64,000 bases of DNA from Lactiplantibacillus dongliensis (GCF_005405105.1 NZ_BJDK01000018.1:1-64000), one strand, 5' to 3'; numbered from the stretch's first letter, positions 44,491 through 55,565 are shown. Notes: generated by a model from the letters alone, not told the origin. Numbers and translations: made by a program.

Positions 44491-45282
44491 GTGAATGAAG
44501 ATGAAAATTTAAAACAACATTTTCGCGATAGTGAAGCCCCATTTATTGAACAGGTCACTGGTTGGTTGCAACAAGCAGCCGATCAATATCGACCAATCTT
44601 GACCGCATTTTTGAATCCGCGGCAAGTCTACATTGCTCAAACCATGGTCAACCAACTTGATGATGTGCGGATGCGGGCGAATGGCGGGTATGCAGGCGCT
44701 GAATTAAAACGTGTCCTCTTTTACCCGACCTACTATGAACCGCAATTAGCTGATTTTCAGCTCACGTTGTTTAATATCGTGTATCCGTTAAAGTTTGCCA
44801 CCTTAAAACATGGCCAAATTTTAGGAACGTTGGCCAATGCCGGTGTGGAACGGGATGTTTTTGGCGATATTATCTCAGATGGGGAAGCGTGGCAGTTTTT
44901 CTGTGAAAGTGAATTGGCGGATTACTTCAGCGATCAAATCGATCGGTTTGGTAAGACTAAAATTCATCTGACACCGGTGGCTTTGACTAACGTGATTGAT
45001 CCGCAGAATGATTGGGAATCAATCACCACCACTGTTAGCTCATTACGAGCTGACAGTGTCATCAAAGCGGCGTTTAACTTATCTCGACATCATGCCAAAG
45101 AGGCCGTAGAAGCCAAGCACGTCCGGTTAAACTGGGCGGAACTGACGAAAGCTGATTATGAATTAGCGTTGCTGGATATGTTGAGCGTCAAGCACTATGG
45201 CCGGGTACGCTTGGCTGAAGTTGGTGGGGAGACCAAAAAGGCGCGTTTGCGCATTACTTTAAATATTATTCATAGTAAATAG
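44491..45282 (+). CDS. ylmH: YlmH, S4-domain RNA-binding protein
   Basis: The 263-residue protein carries the YlmH N-terminal region (QVYIAQTMVNQLDD, GAELKRVLFYPTYYE) and a C-terminal S4 RNA-binding domain (about 180-260). In Bacillus it has been linked to stalled-ribosome rescue and to division. GTG 44491 follows a weak GAGGA. It is placed between ylmG and divIVA, as in most Firmicutes. Confidence 0.92.
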   Translation: MNEDENLKQHFRDSEAPFIEQVTGWLQQAADQYRPILTAFLNPRQVYIAQTMVNQLDDVRMRANGGYAGAELKRVLFYPTYYEPQLADFQLTLFNIVYPLKFATLKHGQILGTLANAGVERDVFGDIISDGEAWQFFCESELADYFSDQIDRFGKTKIHLTPVALTNVIDPQNDWESITTTVSSLRADSVIKAAFNLSRHHAKEAVEAKHVRLNWAELTKADYELALLDMLSVKHYGRVRLAEVGGETKKARLRITLNIIHSK

Positions 45283-45301
45283 ATATTGGAGGAAATTTAG
45301 T

Positions 45302-46003
45302 ATGGTGTTAAGTCCTGATGACATTCATAACAAAGAGTTTTCCACGAAATTACGTGGATACAATATTGACGAGGTAAATGACTTTCTTGAACAAATTATC
45401 AAGGATTATCAGATTACTTTGAAGCAAAATAAAGACCTCCAGGAACGTTTAGACGCTAGTGAAGGCAAGTTGAAGTACTTCAATGAATTGAAAGATTCGT
45501 TGAACCAATCAATCTTGGTTGCGCAAGAAGCTGCGGATAAAGTGAAGACCAATTCCAAGAAGGAAGCGGATATCATTACCCGTGAAGCACAAAAACAAGC
45601 TTCTGATATTGTCAGTGAAGCCACTGACAAGTCTAACCAAATGATTGATGAAGCTTCGCAAAAGGCTAAGCGTTTATCAGTTGAAACGGATGATTTAAAG
45701 AAGCAAACCCGGGTCTTCCGTCAACGCCTCCAAGTGATGTTAGAATCACAGTTGGAAGTGGTTAAGAGTAAGGATTGGGATCAGCTATTAAGCGAGACCG
45801 ATACCTCAAATTATTCGGAAATCCAACATGTTTTAAAGGATGACGACCTTGACAATGGGGCTAACGCGAGTGTAAACTCAGAAGCAACCCCTGAAATTAC
45901 CGAAGCCGTGGCTGGTGAAACACCAGTTGCTGATGGTGGGGATCAAGGGCAACAACAAACTGTTGTGATTTTTCCCGATGATGATGTTGACGGCAACAAG
46001 TAA
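45302..46003 (+). CDS. divIVA: Cell-pole and septum protein DivIVA
   Basis: The 233-residue protein has the membrane-curvature N terminus (LSPDDIHNKEFSTKLRGYN) and a long coiled coil (about 30-160). The acidic, Gln-rich tail is longer than in Bacillus. GGAGG precedes the ATG. The -35 of the ileS promoter lies in its last codons. Confidence 0.94.
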   Translation: MVLSPDDIHNKEFSTKLRGYNIDEVNDFLEQIIKDYQITLKQNKDLQERLDASEGKLKYFNELKDSLNQSILVAQEAADKVKTNSKKEADIITREAQKQASDIVSEATDKSNQMIDEASQKAKRLSVETDDLKKQTRVFRQRLQVMLESQLEVVKSKDWDQLLSETDTSNYSEIQHVLKDDDLDNGANASVNSEATPEITEAVAGETPVADGGDQGQQQTVVIFPDDDVDGNK

Positions 46004-46015
46004 GTCGACTAAAAT
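45987..46015 (+). promoter_or_regulatory. ileS T-box promoter, overlapping the divIVA end
   Basis: TTGACG at 45987-45992, inside the divIVA coding sequence, and TAAAAT at 46010-46015, with 17 bp between them. Confidence 0.65.
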
Positions 46016-46021
46016 CAGAGG

Positions 46022-46268
46022 TATCAATTAAATTTACCTAATATTTTGAAGAGAATAGCAAACAACTTTGTGATACGCGCAGAGAGCCGCCGATAATGAG
46101 AACGCGGTCGTCCCTCACTTAGTTGCAGATCATCTCTGAATGTCGGCCTGAATTTTGTAGTAAGGTCGACCGGTTCATGACCGTTAACCATGCTAAGAGA
46201 GAATCTAAGCAATTCTAAAATTGGGTGGTACCACGATAACTTCGTCCCTAGCCGGGCGGAGTTTTTTT
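46022..46268 (+). promoter_or_regulatory. T-box leader controlling ileS
   Basis: T-box sequence TTGGGTGGTACCACG at about 46220-46234, followed by a terminator acttcgtcc / gggcggagt (with G-T pairs) and a run of seven T. Two ATC triplets at 46129-46134, just before the 3' base of stem I, are candidate Ile specifiers. Confidence 0.88.
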
Positions 46269-46316
46269 GTACCCAAAAATGAATTGATTCAGATAAAATT
46301 ATTAAGGAGTGATCAA

Positions 46317-49115
46317 ATGCGCGTTAAAGAAACGCTTAACCTCGGTAAAACCAAGTTTAAAATGCGTGGTAATTTACCAGTTAAAGAGGCCGAACGCGAA
46401 AACGTTTGGGCAGAAAACAAAGTCTACGAACATCGTCAAAAGTTAAATGAAGGGAAACCAACTTTCATTTTACATGATGGCCCACCATACGCGAACGGCG
46501 ATATTCATATGGGACATGCGCTGAATAAGATCACCAAAGATTTTATCGTGCGTTATAAGTCAATGAACGGCTTCCGGGCCCCTTATGTACCTGGTTGGGA
46601 TACTCATGGACTACCAATCGAACAAAAGTTGCAACAAGCTGGTTATGATCGTAAAAAGATGTCGACCAATGCCTTTCGTGAATTATGTCGCGAATATGCT
46701 TTAAAGCAAGTTGACCGTCAACGAGACGAATTCAAGCGCTTAGGGGTTGCTGGTGAATGGGATAACCCATACTTGACCTTAAAGCCAGAATTTGAAGCTG
46801 CTCAGATCCGGGTCTTTGGGGCTTTTGCGAAGCGCCATTTGATCTATCGCGGTCAAAAGCCAGTTTATTGGTCATGGTCATCAGAATCAGCCTTGGCGGA
46901 AGCCGAAGTTGAATATCATGATGTGACCTCGCCGTCAGCCTTTTATGGCGAAAAAGTCATTGATGGCAAGGGCGTTTTAGATGACGATACCTATATGGTC
47001 GTTTGGACGACCACACCTTGGACGATTCCAGCCTCTGAAGGGATTACCATCGATGCCAGCTTTGACTATGCGGTGGTTCAACACAGTGGGGATGATCACA
47101 AATATGTCTTAGCTGCGGAATTAGTTGATGAAAATGCGGAACGCTTTGGTTGGGAAGATGTTAAAGTCTTAAAGACCGTTAAAGGCGCTGATTTGGACCG
47201 GGTCATTTGCCAACATCCATTCGATGCTGGCCGTCAGATTGTCACCATGCTTGGTGATTTCGTGACCTTAGATTCTGGGACCGGATTAGTGCATACGGCG
47301 CCTGGTTATGGGGAAGATGACTACCGTGTTGGGATGAAGTACAACTTGCCAGTCTTTGCACCAGTGAATAACCAAGGGGTCTTGACTGAAGAAGCTGGTC
47401 CTGACTTTGCGGGAGTCTTCTACGATGATGCTAACCAAATCGCCTTGGATAAGTTAAAGGACGCTGGCTTGTTACTCAAGTACATGCCATACGAACATAG
47501 TTATCCATTCGACTGGCGGACTAAGAAGCCAATCATCTTCCGGGCAACACCACAATGGTTTGCTTCAGTGGGTGATATGCGGGATGAAATCTTGCATGCA
47601 ATCGATGATGTCCAATTCTTCCCAGATTGGGGTCAAAAACGGCTCCACAACATGATTCGTGACCGTGGTGACTGGGTCATTTCACGGCAACGGGTCTGGG
47701 GTGTGCCACTACCGATCTTCTACGCTGAAGATGGTACGGCAATTATGGATCAAGAAACCATCAATCATGTGGCTGATCTAGTGGCCAAAGAAGGTTCAAA
47801 CGTCTGGTTTGAACGAGATGCGAAGGACTTATTGCCAGCGGGTTACACGAATGAACATTCACCACATGGCGAATTTACTAAGGAAAAAGACATCATGGAT
47901 GTCTGGTTCGATTCCGGTTCGTCACACCAAGGGGTCTTAGCTGAACGTGATTATCTCGATTATCCAGCGGACCTATACTTGGAAGGATCTGACCAATATC
48001 GTGGTTGGTTCAACTCAAGCTTGATTACCAGTGTGGCTGTTTCGGGTCATGCACCTTACAAGCAAGTCTTGTCACAAGGCTTTACCTTGGATAATAAGGG
48101 TCGTAAGATGAGCAAGTCCTTAGGGAACACGATTGCGCCTGCTGAAGTGATCAAACAAATGGGGGCTGAAATTGTCCGGTTGTGGGTCTCTTCAGTTGAT
48201 ACGAGTTCTGATGTGCGCGTTTCGATGGAAAGCTTTAAGCAAGTCGCTGATGGTTACAAGAAGTTCCGGAACACGATGCGCTTCATGTTGGCGAATACGA
48301 CCGACTTTGATCCAGAAACCAATCGGGTGGCTTTTGATGACTTAGCAACGGTCGACCAATACATGGCCGTTCGGTTGAACGATTTCGTGAGTGAAGTTAA
48401 AGATCATTATGATCATTACGACTTCTTGGATATTTACAAGTTGTTGTTGAACTTCTTAACGGTCGATTTATCAAACTTCTACTTGGATGTTGCCAAAGAC
48501 ATCATGTACATTGATGCCGAAGACAGTCGTTCACGGCGTTCAATGCAAACGGTCTTCTATGATACCGTTGTCACGTTGACCAAGCTATTTACCCCAATGT
48601 TGCCACATACGACTGAAGAAATCTGGCCATTCTTGAAAGAACCAGAAGAATTCGTTCAATTAGCTGAGATGCCAACGGTGCAAACTTACGCTAACGCCGA
48701 CGCTTTAAATGCGGGCTGGGGTAAGTTCATGGACTTACGCAGTGATGTTTTAAAGGCTTTGGAAGAAGCCCGGGATGCAAAGCTGATTGGGAAGTCCTTA
48801 GAAGCGCATTTAGACTTATATGTCGATGCGGATACTCAAGCAATGTTAGATGGCTTGAATACTAATGTGCGGCAAATGTTAATGGTCTCAGCGTTAGACT
48901 TACACGTCTTAGCTGATGCCCCTGCCGATGCTGAAGCCTTTGGCGATAGTGTTGCGATTAAGGTTAGCCATGCTGATGGTGACGTTTGTTCACGTTGCCG
49001 GATGACTAAGACTGATGTTGGTAGCGATGATGCTTACCCAATGCTTTGTGCCCGTTGTGCAAACATTGTTCGGACGAACTATCCTGAATCAGTTGAAACT
49101 GGTTTGGAAGCTTAA
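46317..49115 (+). CDS. ileS: Isoleucyl-tRNA synthetase
   Basis: Charges tRNA-Ile and proofreads valine. The 932-residue class Ia enzyme has the HIGH-like motif [11 protein letters not shown], the editing domain (about 190-390, [11 protein letters not shown]), the KMSKS motif ([10 protein letters not shown]) and a C-terminal zinc site with CSRCR and CARC. ATG 46317 follows AAGGAGTGA and lies 49 bp after the T-box terminator. The open frame to 46221 reads the leader RNA and is not coding. Confidence 0.97.
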   Translation: MRVKETLNLGKTKFKMRGNLPVKEAERENVWAENKVYEHRQKLNEGKPTFILHDGPPYANGDIHMGHALNKITKDFIVRYKSMNGFRAPYVPGWDTHGLPIEQKLQQAGYDRKKMSTNAFRELCREYALKQVDRQRDEFKRLGVAGEWDNPYLTLKPEFEAAQIRVFGAFAKRHLIYRGQKPVYWSWSSESALAEAEVEYHDVTSPSAFYGEKVIDGKGVLDDDTYMVVWTTTPWTIPASEGITIDASFDYAVVQHSGDDHKYVLAAELVDENAERFGWEDVKVLKTVKGADLDRVICQHPFDAGRQIVTMLGDFVTLDSGTGLVHTAPGYGEDDYRVGMKYNLPVFAPVNNQGVLTEEAGPDFAGVFYDDANQIALDKLKDAGLLLKYMPYEHSYPFDWRTKKPIIFRATPQWFASVGDMRDEILHAIDDVQFFPDWGQKRLHNMIRDRGDWVISRQRVWGVPLPIFYAEDGTAIMDQETINHVADLVAKEGSNVWFERDAKDLLPAGYTNEHSPHGEFTKEKDIMDVWFDSGSSHQGVLAERDYLDYPADLYLEGSDQYRGWFNSSLITSVAVSGHAPYKQVLSQGFTLDNKGRKMSKSLGNTIAPAEVIKQMGAEIVRLWVSSVDTSSDVRVSMESFKQVADGYKKFRNTMRFMLANTTDFDPETNRVAFDDLATVDQYMAVRLNDFVSEVKDHYDHYDFLDIYKLLLNFLTVDLSNFYLDVAKDIMYIDAEDSRSRRSMQTVFYDTVVTLTKLFTPMLPHTTEEIWPFLKEPEEFVQLAEMPTVQTYANADALNAGWGKFMDLRSDVLKALEEARDAKLIGKSLEAHLDLYVDADTQAMLDGLNTNVRQMLMVSALDLHVLADAPADAEAFGDSVAIKVSHADGDVCSRCRMTKTDVGSDDAYPMLCARCANIVRTNYPESVETGLEA

Positions 49116-49136
49116 TTGTTTTAGATAATTGCATTT

Positions 49137-49179
49137 AAAGAGCTGGTGAAATCGATTGTTGATTTTATCAGCTCTTTTT
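49137..49179 (+). terminator. Terminator of ileS
   Basis: Stem aaagagctg...aaatc / gatttta...cagctcttt followed by T residues. Confidence 0.82.
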
Positions 49180-49579
49180 GTCTGGTCTTGTTTTGTTAGG
49201 TTCCATGTCAAACTGTTATTAATTGGCCGTCTCTGTTGACCAATAGGTTCGCGGTGGGGCAAGCCTATTGGTCACTGCGACTAGGATTGTAGTGGTTAAT
49301 GAAAAGTTAGCGTGCAGGCTTGGCCGTCACTTTCTGATTGATACTAAGATTGATTAAACGAAGGCTTGAGCTTGAATGGGCTATGATTGAAAGGAAAGGT
49401 AGAAAGTTTTCTTGTCAAAAAATACTAGAATTTATAACGCGTTAGTTAACGACGGGCTGATTGGCCTTGGCTAAACGTGACTACCACGTTCCAGCCAAGG
49501 CTGACCCAACAACCAGAGTGGCAGTGGCAATGAATCTCGAACAATAACGGTTACAGTCAGGCAATTTGGTCCTTGGTAA
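49180..49579. other. Long spacer between ileS and dapF
   Basis: No gene seen. It holds a degenerate remnant of the dispersed element (49439-49540). No lysine-riboswitch pattern was recognised before dapF. Confidence 0.55.
49439..49540. repeat. Remnant of the dispersed element, copy G
   Basis: Contains gtgactaccacgttccagcc and caaccagagtggca, as in copies A, D and F, but no clear terminal repeats. Hairpin ccttggctaaacgtg / cacgttccagccaagg. Confidence 0.55.
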
Positions 49580-49608
49580 TTGAAATATGATTAAAAAGTA
49601 AGTATGAT
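49580..49608 (+). promoter_or_regulatory. dapF promoter
   Basis: TTGAAA (49580-49585) and TATGAT (49603-49608) with 17-bp spacing. Confidence 0.62.
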
Positions 49609-49653
49609 AGTGAAGTAGCTTATAACTAGAGATTATAAAAAGATAGGATGCTG

Positions 49654-50652
49654 ATGGTAGTGAAAATGATCAAGGTGCATGGCTCCGGTAATGATTTTTA
49701 TTTATTGGACCAAACGCAATTTCCAGAACCACTGACGGATGCGCAATTACAACAACTTGCGATTAATATTTGTAAACGTGAGGGCGCCGGGTTATATGAA
49801 GGTGCCGATGGGGTGTTAGTCGTTGATAAGTCTGAACATCCTAGTGCTTTAGGCCGGATGCGGGTCATCAACGCTGATGGGACTGAAGCCAGCATGTGCG
49901 GGAATGGATTACGGACCGTGGCTCGTTACCTTGGCACACAGAATAGTCAAGATGCCTTCCGCGTTCAAACCATGTATGCCGACTTAAAAGTTCAAGCAGT
50001 TGCTGATTTTGCGGACCACGTGCCAGCTTTCAGTGTTGAAATTTCACCGGTTTCATTTGATGCGCAAACAATTGGCATGCATGCTAATCATGACGCACAA
50101 ACGATCATCAATGAAACGATTCCTGAATTATCAGCCACGTTGAAGTTCTCAGCGGTGTCCGTACCAAATCCACATTTGATTACTTTTGTTGACCACGAAA
50201 CATTAGTTGGTCCTGAATTGGGTCGAATCGGCAAGTGGATGAATGATGGTAAAAATTCAATCTTCCCAGATGGCGTCAATGTCAGCTTTGTCGAAGTCTT
50301 AGGTCAAAATTCCATTTTCGTTCGGACTTTTGAACGGGGCGTTGGATTTACGAATGCTTGTGGGACGGCGATGTCAGCCTCATCTTTGATGTATGTCTTA
50401 TTACATCAAGAAAGTACGGATTTCAATCAAGAAATTCACGTCACTAATCCTGGTGGGATGGTGAAGACGATTGTGCATCAAGGTGCGGATGAAGAATACT
50501 GGATGGAATTGATCGGGAACGCGACCTTCGTGAAGATTGTCAGCCTACCATTGGATTCAGCATTAGCTGCGGATTATAGCCAGGTTAGTGTGACGGTCAC
50601 CGGTGAACAAGCCGCATATGCAGCCTTTGTCGGATCATTAACGACCGCTTAA
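49654..50652 (+). CDS. dapF: Diaminopimelate epimerase DapF
   Basis: Converts LL- to meso-diaminopimelate for peptidoglycan and lysine. The 332-residue protein (longer than the usual about 275) has the two catalytic-cysteine blocks SMCGNGLRTVARY and TNACGTAMSASSL. The added length is mainly in the second domain. Three possible starts lie together (ATG 49648, ATG 49654, GTG 49660). ATG 49654 is chosen because AGG lies 6 nt upstream, but none has a strong site. It stands apart from other dap genes. Confidence 0.93.
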   Translation: MVVKMIKVHGSGNDFYLLDQTQFPEPLTDAQLQQLAINICKREGAGLYEGADGVLVVDKSEHPSALGRMRVINADGTEASMCGNGLRTVARYLGTQNSQDAFRVQTMYADLKVQAVADFADHVPAFSVEISPVSFDAQTIGMHANHDAQTIINETIPELSATLKFSAVSVPNPHLITFVDHETLVGPELGRIGKWMNDGKNSIFPDGVNVSFVEVLGQNSIFVRTFERGVGFTNACGTAMSASSLMYVLLHQESTDFNQEIHVTNPGGMVKTIVHQGADEEYWMELIGNATFVKIVSLPLDSALAADYSQVSVTVTGEQAAYAAFVGSLTTA

Positions 50653-50802
50653 AAAGCCTCACGACGCTGGGTGGTCGGTAACGACTAGCCAGTGTTTTTT
50701 TAACTTCGGTTAAGATTTGGCTGGTTACCTGAGTAAAATTGCATTTCCGTAAAAAAATCGGTATCCTTGTTTTAAAGCAAATGAGTCCGAGGGGGTTACG
50801 GC

Positions 50803-51357
50803 ATGACATTTGAAGAAAAGGTTGATCAGCAACAGACGGTCTATCAAGGTGATCTGATCCAAGTTGAACGCCAACAAGTAACGTTGCCAGACGCGACTAA
50901 AGCGGTGCGTGAGATTGTGCACCATCAAGCGGCCGTCGCAGTCTTAATGGTGACGGCTGACCAGCACCTAGTGTTGGTCAAACAATGGCGTGCACCGGCT
51001 AACGGGGTGACCCTAGAAATTCCGGCTGGTAAAGTTGAAGCCGGGGAAATGGCTGATCAAGCTGCGGTACGTGAATTAAATGAAGAAACTCGGCTAAAAG
51101 CGACGCATTTAAAACGAGTGGCAGGCTTCTATACGTCACCAGGGTTTACTGATGAATATATGACGTTGTATGTGGCAACGGGATTATCACCGGTCCAGAC
51201 AGCTTTACCACAAGATCCTGATGAATTATTGCGCTTAGTTAAGTTAGATTTACCAACCGCAATCACACAAGTCGCCGCTGGTAAGCTAGTCGATGCGAAA
51301 ACGCTCATGGCGGTCTGGTATTGGCAAAGTCACCCCACGTTAGGAGCTGAAGTTTAA
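50803..51357 (+). CDS. nudF: Nudix hydrolase, ADP-ribose pyrophosphatase type
   Basis: Hydrolyses ADP-ribose or related nucleoside diphosphate sugars. The 184-residue protein has the Nudix box GKVEAGE-x7-RELNEETRL. The glycine usually found two residues after the last EE is Arg here. The surrounding VKQWRAPAN and AGFYTSPGFTDE patterns match ADP-ribose pyrophosphatases. GAGGGGG precedes the ATG. The stop overlaps the next start (TAATG). Confidence 0.92.
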   Translation: MTFEEKVDQQQTVYQGDLIQVERQQVTLPDATKAVREIVHHQAAVAVLMVTADQHLVLVKQWRAPANGVTLEIPAGKVEAGEMADQAAVRELNEETRLKATHLKRVAGFYTSPGFTDEYMTLYVATGLSPVQTALPQDPDELLRLVKLDLPTAITQVAAGKLVDAKTLMAVWYWQSHPTLGAEV

Positions 51358-51584
51358 TGGCAGACGACGATCAAATGACACGTCAGCGTTACCGGCAACA
51401 AGCGAGTGACGCCGATGACGCCGGTGAGACTAGCAGTGCGTCACGCCGTGAATATGCGGCTGAAAATAATCGTGCGTTAGAAGAGGCTAAGACGAAGCGT
51501 TTGGGGCGTAAGCTCAATTGGGTGATTCTTGGCCTAACGTTCGCAATTATTATTGTATTTTTAATCTTATTTTTTACACCATAA
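51357..51584 (+). CDS. Small single-pass membrane protein
   Basis: A 75-residue protein with a charged, Arg/Asp-rich cytoplasmic part and one C-terminal membrane segment (WVILGLTFAIIIVFLILFF). I do not recognise a named family. Its ATG overlaps the nudF stop, and mtnN begins 21 bp after its end, so it is part of the nudF-mtnN unit. Nothing in it suggests an enzyme. Confidence 0.78.
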   Translation: MADDDQMTRQRYRQQASDADDAGETSSASRREYAAENNRALEEAKTKRLGRKLNWVILGLTFAIIIVFLILFFTP

Positions 51585-51605
51585 AATGAAAGTAGGACAA
51601 TTTAA

Positions 51606-52301
51606 ATGAAATTTGGCATTATTTGTGCAATGGCAGAAGAACTCAAGACTTTGCGAGAAGCATTACAGGACGAAACGGTTCAACCAATTAAAGACATCAC
51701 TTTTTATGATGGGACGATCGATAATCAGGAAGTGGTCTTAGTACAATCCGGAATTGGTAAAGTCCAAGCTGGGATGACCGCCGCTTTAATGATTACGAAC
51801 TTTGATGTCGATGTCGTGATCAATTCAGGGTCAGCCGGCGGGATTGGTCAAGGCTTATCCGTTGGTGATGTGGTCGTGGCGACGGCAACAGCGTATCATG
51901 ATGTTGATGCGACGGCGTTTGATTATGAATACGGCCAATTACCACAACAACCGTTGTACTATGAGACGGATGCCAATTGGGTCAAGCAAATCGTAGCGGC
52001 GGCTGAAGCAACTGGCTTACATGCCAAGACGGGCTTAATCGTTTCTGGGGATCAATTCATCGCTGGTAAAGCGGCTACTGATCAAATTTTGAGTCATTTT
52101 CCCAAGGCACTTTCCAGTGAAATGGAAGGGGCAGCGATTGGTCAAGCTTGTCATCAATTCAACACACCTTACGTGGTGATTCGGGCCATGTCTGATGTCG
52201 GTGATGAAGATGCCGGGGTCAGCTTTGATGAATTTATTTTAGCTGCCGGCAAGCAATCAGCTGCCATGTTATTGGCGTTATTTGCCGCTCAAAATAAATA
52301 A
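51606..52301 (+). CDS. mtnN: 5'-methylthioadenosine/S-adenosylhomocysteine nucleosidase
   Basis: Removes adenine from MTA and SAH, giving S-ribosylhomocysteine for LuxS. The 231-residue protein has MKFGIICAMAEELKTL, GIGKVQAGMTAA, NSGSAGG, SGDQFI and the catalytic-acid/base segment SSEMEGAAIGQ. The final VIRAMSDVGDE block is typical. AGTAGGACA precedes the ATG. Confidence 0.95.
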   Translation: MKFGIICAMAEELKTLREALQDETVQPIKDITFYDGTIDNQEVVLVQSGIGKVQAGMTAALMITNFDVDVVINSGSAGGIGQGLSVGDVVVATATAYHDVDATAFDYEYGQLPQQPLYYETDANWVKQIVAAAEATGLHAKTGLIVSGDQFIAGKAATDQILSHFPKALSSEMEGAAIGQACHQFNTPYVVIRAMSDVGDEDAGVSFDEFILAAGKQSAAMLLALFAAQNK

Positions 52302-52327
52302 ACTAGTGTCTAACTGAATGAAACGAT

Positions 52328-52732
52328 ACACTTGGTGCTAGTTGGCTTAAGTTGCCACTCTGGTTGGGCCAGAATCGGCTGGAACGTGGTGGCCGCGTTT
52401 GGAAGCCAAGGTTCGGTCTTCCAAGCCGAACTTTATCTAAGTCGGAAAATCACCGACCAAGATAAACGACACCACTGAGCCAATTCTGGCCCGCCCGCCG
52501 TTAATTAACGGGGATTAAAAAGTTAGTGATTGATTATTTTCAGCTCAACTATTTAGCCGAGAGGTTGGGTCCTAAAATGCTCAGCCGTGTCGTTGGCCTT
52601 AGTGCGAGTGGTCTGCTCGGACTTAGGCCAAGGTCAGTTTTGAAGACCAGGCTTTGGCTTCAAAATGGCCCATGGCGTTCCAGCGTTTTAGGACCCAACC
52701 GGCAGGCGGTAATTTTAACTAGCACCAAGTGT
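52328..52732. repeat. Dispersed non-coding element, copy F (405 bp, longest)
   Basis: Perfect 16-bp terminal inverted repeats ACACTTGGTGCTAGTT / AACTAGCACCAAGTGT. Two internal hairpins (gggccagaatcggct / agccaattctggccc; ggttgggtcctaaaatgct / agcgttttaggacccaacc). It has a segment absent from copy E (about 52595-52670, ccttagtgcgagtgg...). Lies 30 bp upstream of iscS. No open frame codes for a transposase. Confidence 0.9.
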
Positions 52733-52762
52733 AAAACTATTAAAGTAGAAAGAAGTATTTTG

Positions 52763-53914
52763 ATGAAGCGAGTGTACCTAGATAACGCCGCGACAACGCC
52801 CATGGCTGAGTCAGTGGTCACCAAGATGATGGATGAGATGCAGCATAATTTCGGTAATGCGTCCAGTACGCATGCGTTTGGCCGGGCTGCTAGAGAAGTT
52901 TTAGATGATAGTCGACACATCATTGCGCAAAGTATCAATGCCCATGATGATGATATTATCTTTACGAGTGGTGGGACGGAAGGCGACAATACCGCCATTA
53001 TGCAAACCGCGCACGCCCGTCAAAACTTAGGCAAACACATTATTACCACGGCGGTCGAACATCAAGCTATTTTGAAGCCGTTAGCGGCGCTAGAAAAGCA
53101 AGGCTTTGACGTCACTTATCTACCAGTTAATGAAAATGGTGATATTAGTTTAGCTGATTTTAAAGCTGCTTTACGTCCAGATACGATTTTAGTCTCAATC
53201 ATGATGGGCAATAATGAGGTCGGCGCCCACATGCCAATCCACGAAATTGGTGAACTTTTAAAGGACCATCAGGCGTGGTTCCATACCGATGCGGTGCAAG
53301 CCTATGGGTTATTGGATATTGATGTTGAACGCGACCATATCGACATGTTGTCGACGTCGGCGCATAAGATTAATGGACCAAAGTTTATTGGGTTCTTATA
53401 CCGGCGCAACGGTGTGAACTTCCCCAGTTTAATCAAGGGTGGCGAGCAAGAAGATAAACGGCGGGCGGGGACTGAAAATGTCCCAGCAATTGCTGGTTTT
53501 GCGCAAGCGGTCAGTGAATTAACGGCGGCTGAAAAAGCCCATCGGCAAGCGAAATATCATGACTTTAAACAATATATTGTTGACCAATTACAAGCAAATG
53601 GGATTGATTTTGCGGTTAATGGGTCATTAGGGACCAATAACTTACAACATGTTTTGAATCTCTGGATCAAGGGTATTTCAACTTATACCTTACAGACAAA
53701 CTTGGATCTAGGCGGCGTGGCCGTTTCGGGCGGGTCAGCCTGTACCGCGGGGAGCTTGGAACCATCACACGTTTTAATTGCGATGTTTGGTGCAGATTCC
53801 CCCCGGGTTGCAGAGTCGATTCGGTTGAGCTTTGGTCGTTACACAACTAAGGCCGATTTAGATCAATTTGTGACCGTCTTGACCAAGACGGTGAAGCGAT
53901 TATTGAAAAAATAA
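52763..53914 (+). CDS. iscS: Cysteine desulfurase (NifS/IscS family)
   Basis: Takes sulfur from cysteine using pyridoxal phosphate. The 383-residue protein has VYLDNAATTPMAESV, the Schiff-base lysine in STSAHKINGPKFIG and the loop cysteine in SGGSACTAGSLEPSH. With the DUF1831 gene and mnmA downstream it most likely supplies sulfur for tRNA 2-thiouridine, as YrvO does for MnmA in Bacillus. ATG 52763 is the start; the open frame back to 52526 is read from repeat copy F. Confidence 0.94.
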   Translation: MKRVYLDNAATTPMAESVVTKMMDEMQHNFGNASSTHAFGRAAREVLDDSRHIIAQSINAHDDDIIFTSGGTEGDNTAIMQTAHARQNLGKHIITTAVEHQAILKPLAALEKQGFDVTYLPVNENGDISLADFKAALRPDTILVSIMMGNNEVGAHMPIHEIGELLKDHQAWFHTDAVQAYGLLDIDVERDHIDMLSTSAHKINGPKFIGFLYRRNGVNFPSLIKGGEQEDKRRAGTENVPAIAGFAQAVSELTAAEKAHRQAKYHDFKQYIVDQLQANGIDFAVNGSLGTNNLQHVLNLWIKGISTYTLQTNLDLGGVAVSGGSACTAGSLEPSHVLIAMFGADSPRVAESIRLSFGRYTTKADLDQFVTVLTKTVKRLLKK

Positions 53915-53928
53915 AGGAGGACATCAAC

Positions 53929-54270
53929 ATGGCTTATGCGACAACGGTTCAAATACCTGGCGACAGCAAGACTTATCAATTAAGTCCCGCGGTTAAGAAA
54001 TATACGTTAATGGATTTAGGCTTTGTAAAGGGAAAATCTGGCGCGTTTACGTATGAACGGGCCTTAGACCCAACTTCGCCATATAACGCGGCTTTTAAGT
54101 TTAAAATGGGTGTGAATGCGGACTTGACCGGCTTTAAGATGGCCACGGTCACGGGTAACGGTATGCAACGAGTGGACATCTTTAAAAAGGATGCCCATGC
54201 TGGTGCGGTGGAACAATTACACTATATTATTAAGGAATTTATTGACCGTGAACTATTAGTTGAGGTCTAA
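53929..54270 (+). CDS. DUF1831 protein
   Basis: The 113-residue soluble protein (YQLSPAVKKYTLMDLGF, then EQLHYIIKEFIDRE) matches the DUF1831 family of lactobacilli, which is of unknown function. AAAGGAGG precedes the ATG and the gene lies 14 bp after iscS, before a terminator. Context suggests a link to sulfur transfer or tRNA thiolation. Confidence 0.85.
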   Translation: MAYATTVQIPGDSKTYQLSPAVKKYTLMDLGFVKGKSGAFTYERALDPTSPYNAAFKFKMGVNADLTGFKMATVTGNGMQRVDIFKKDAHAGAVEQLHYIIKEFIDRELLVEV

Positions 54271-54275
54271 TCATG

Positions 54276-54305
54276 AAACGCCTGGCTTGCAGCCGGCGTT
54301 TTCTT
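54276..54305 (+). terminator. Terminator after the DUF1831 gene
   Basis: Stem aacgcctggct / agccggcgtt with a 3-nt loop. TTGCAG (54287-54292) and TATAAT (54309-54314) with 16-bp spacing overlap it and may be the mnmA promoter. Confidence 0.7.
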
Positions 54306-54381
54306 TGTTATAATGGAACTTACTGGAATTGTACGACCTTCAAATCGTGGATTCTCCAGAATCTTTTGGAAATGATGGTGA

Positions 54382-55512
<1,131 letters not shown>

Positions 55513-55528
55513 TTAAAAACTAATGAGG

Positions 55529-55565
55529 AGCGTCTGACTGCTAGTAAGCGGTTGGACGCTTTTTT
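55529..55565 (+). terminator. Terminator of mnmA
   Basis: Stem agcgtctgac / gttggacgct with six T. Confidence 0.85.

Noticed and set aside
49180-49650. Lysine riboswitch before dapF
   Set aside because: The spacer holds an element remnant and a plain promoter; no L-box pattern was recognised.
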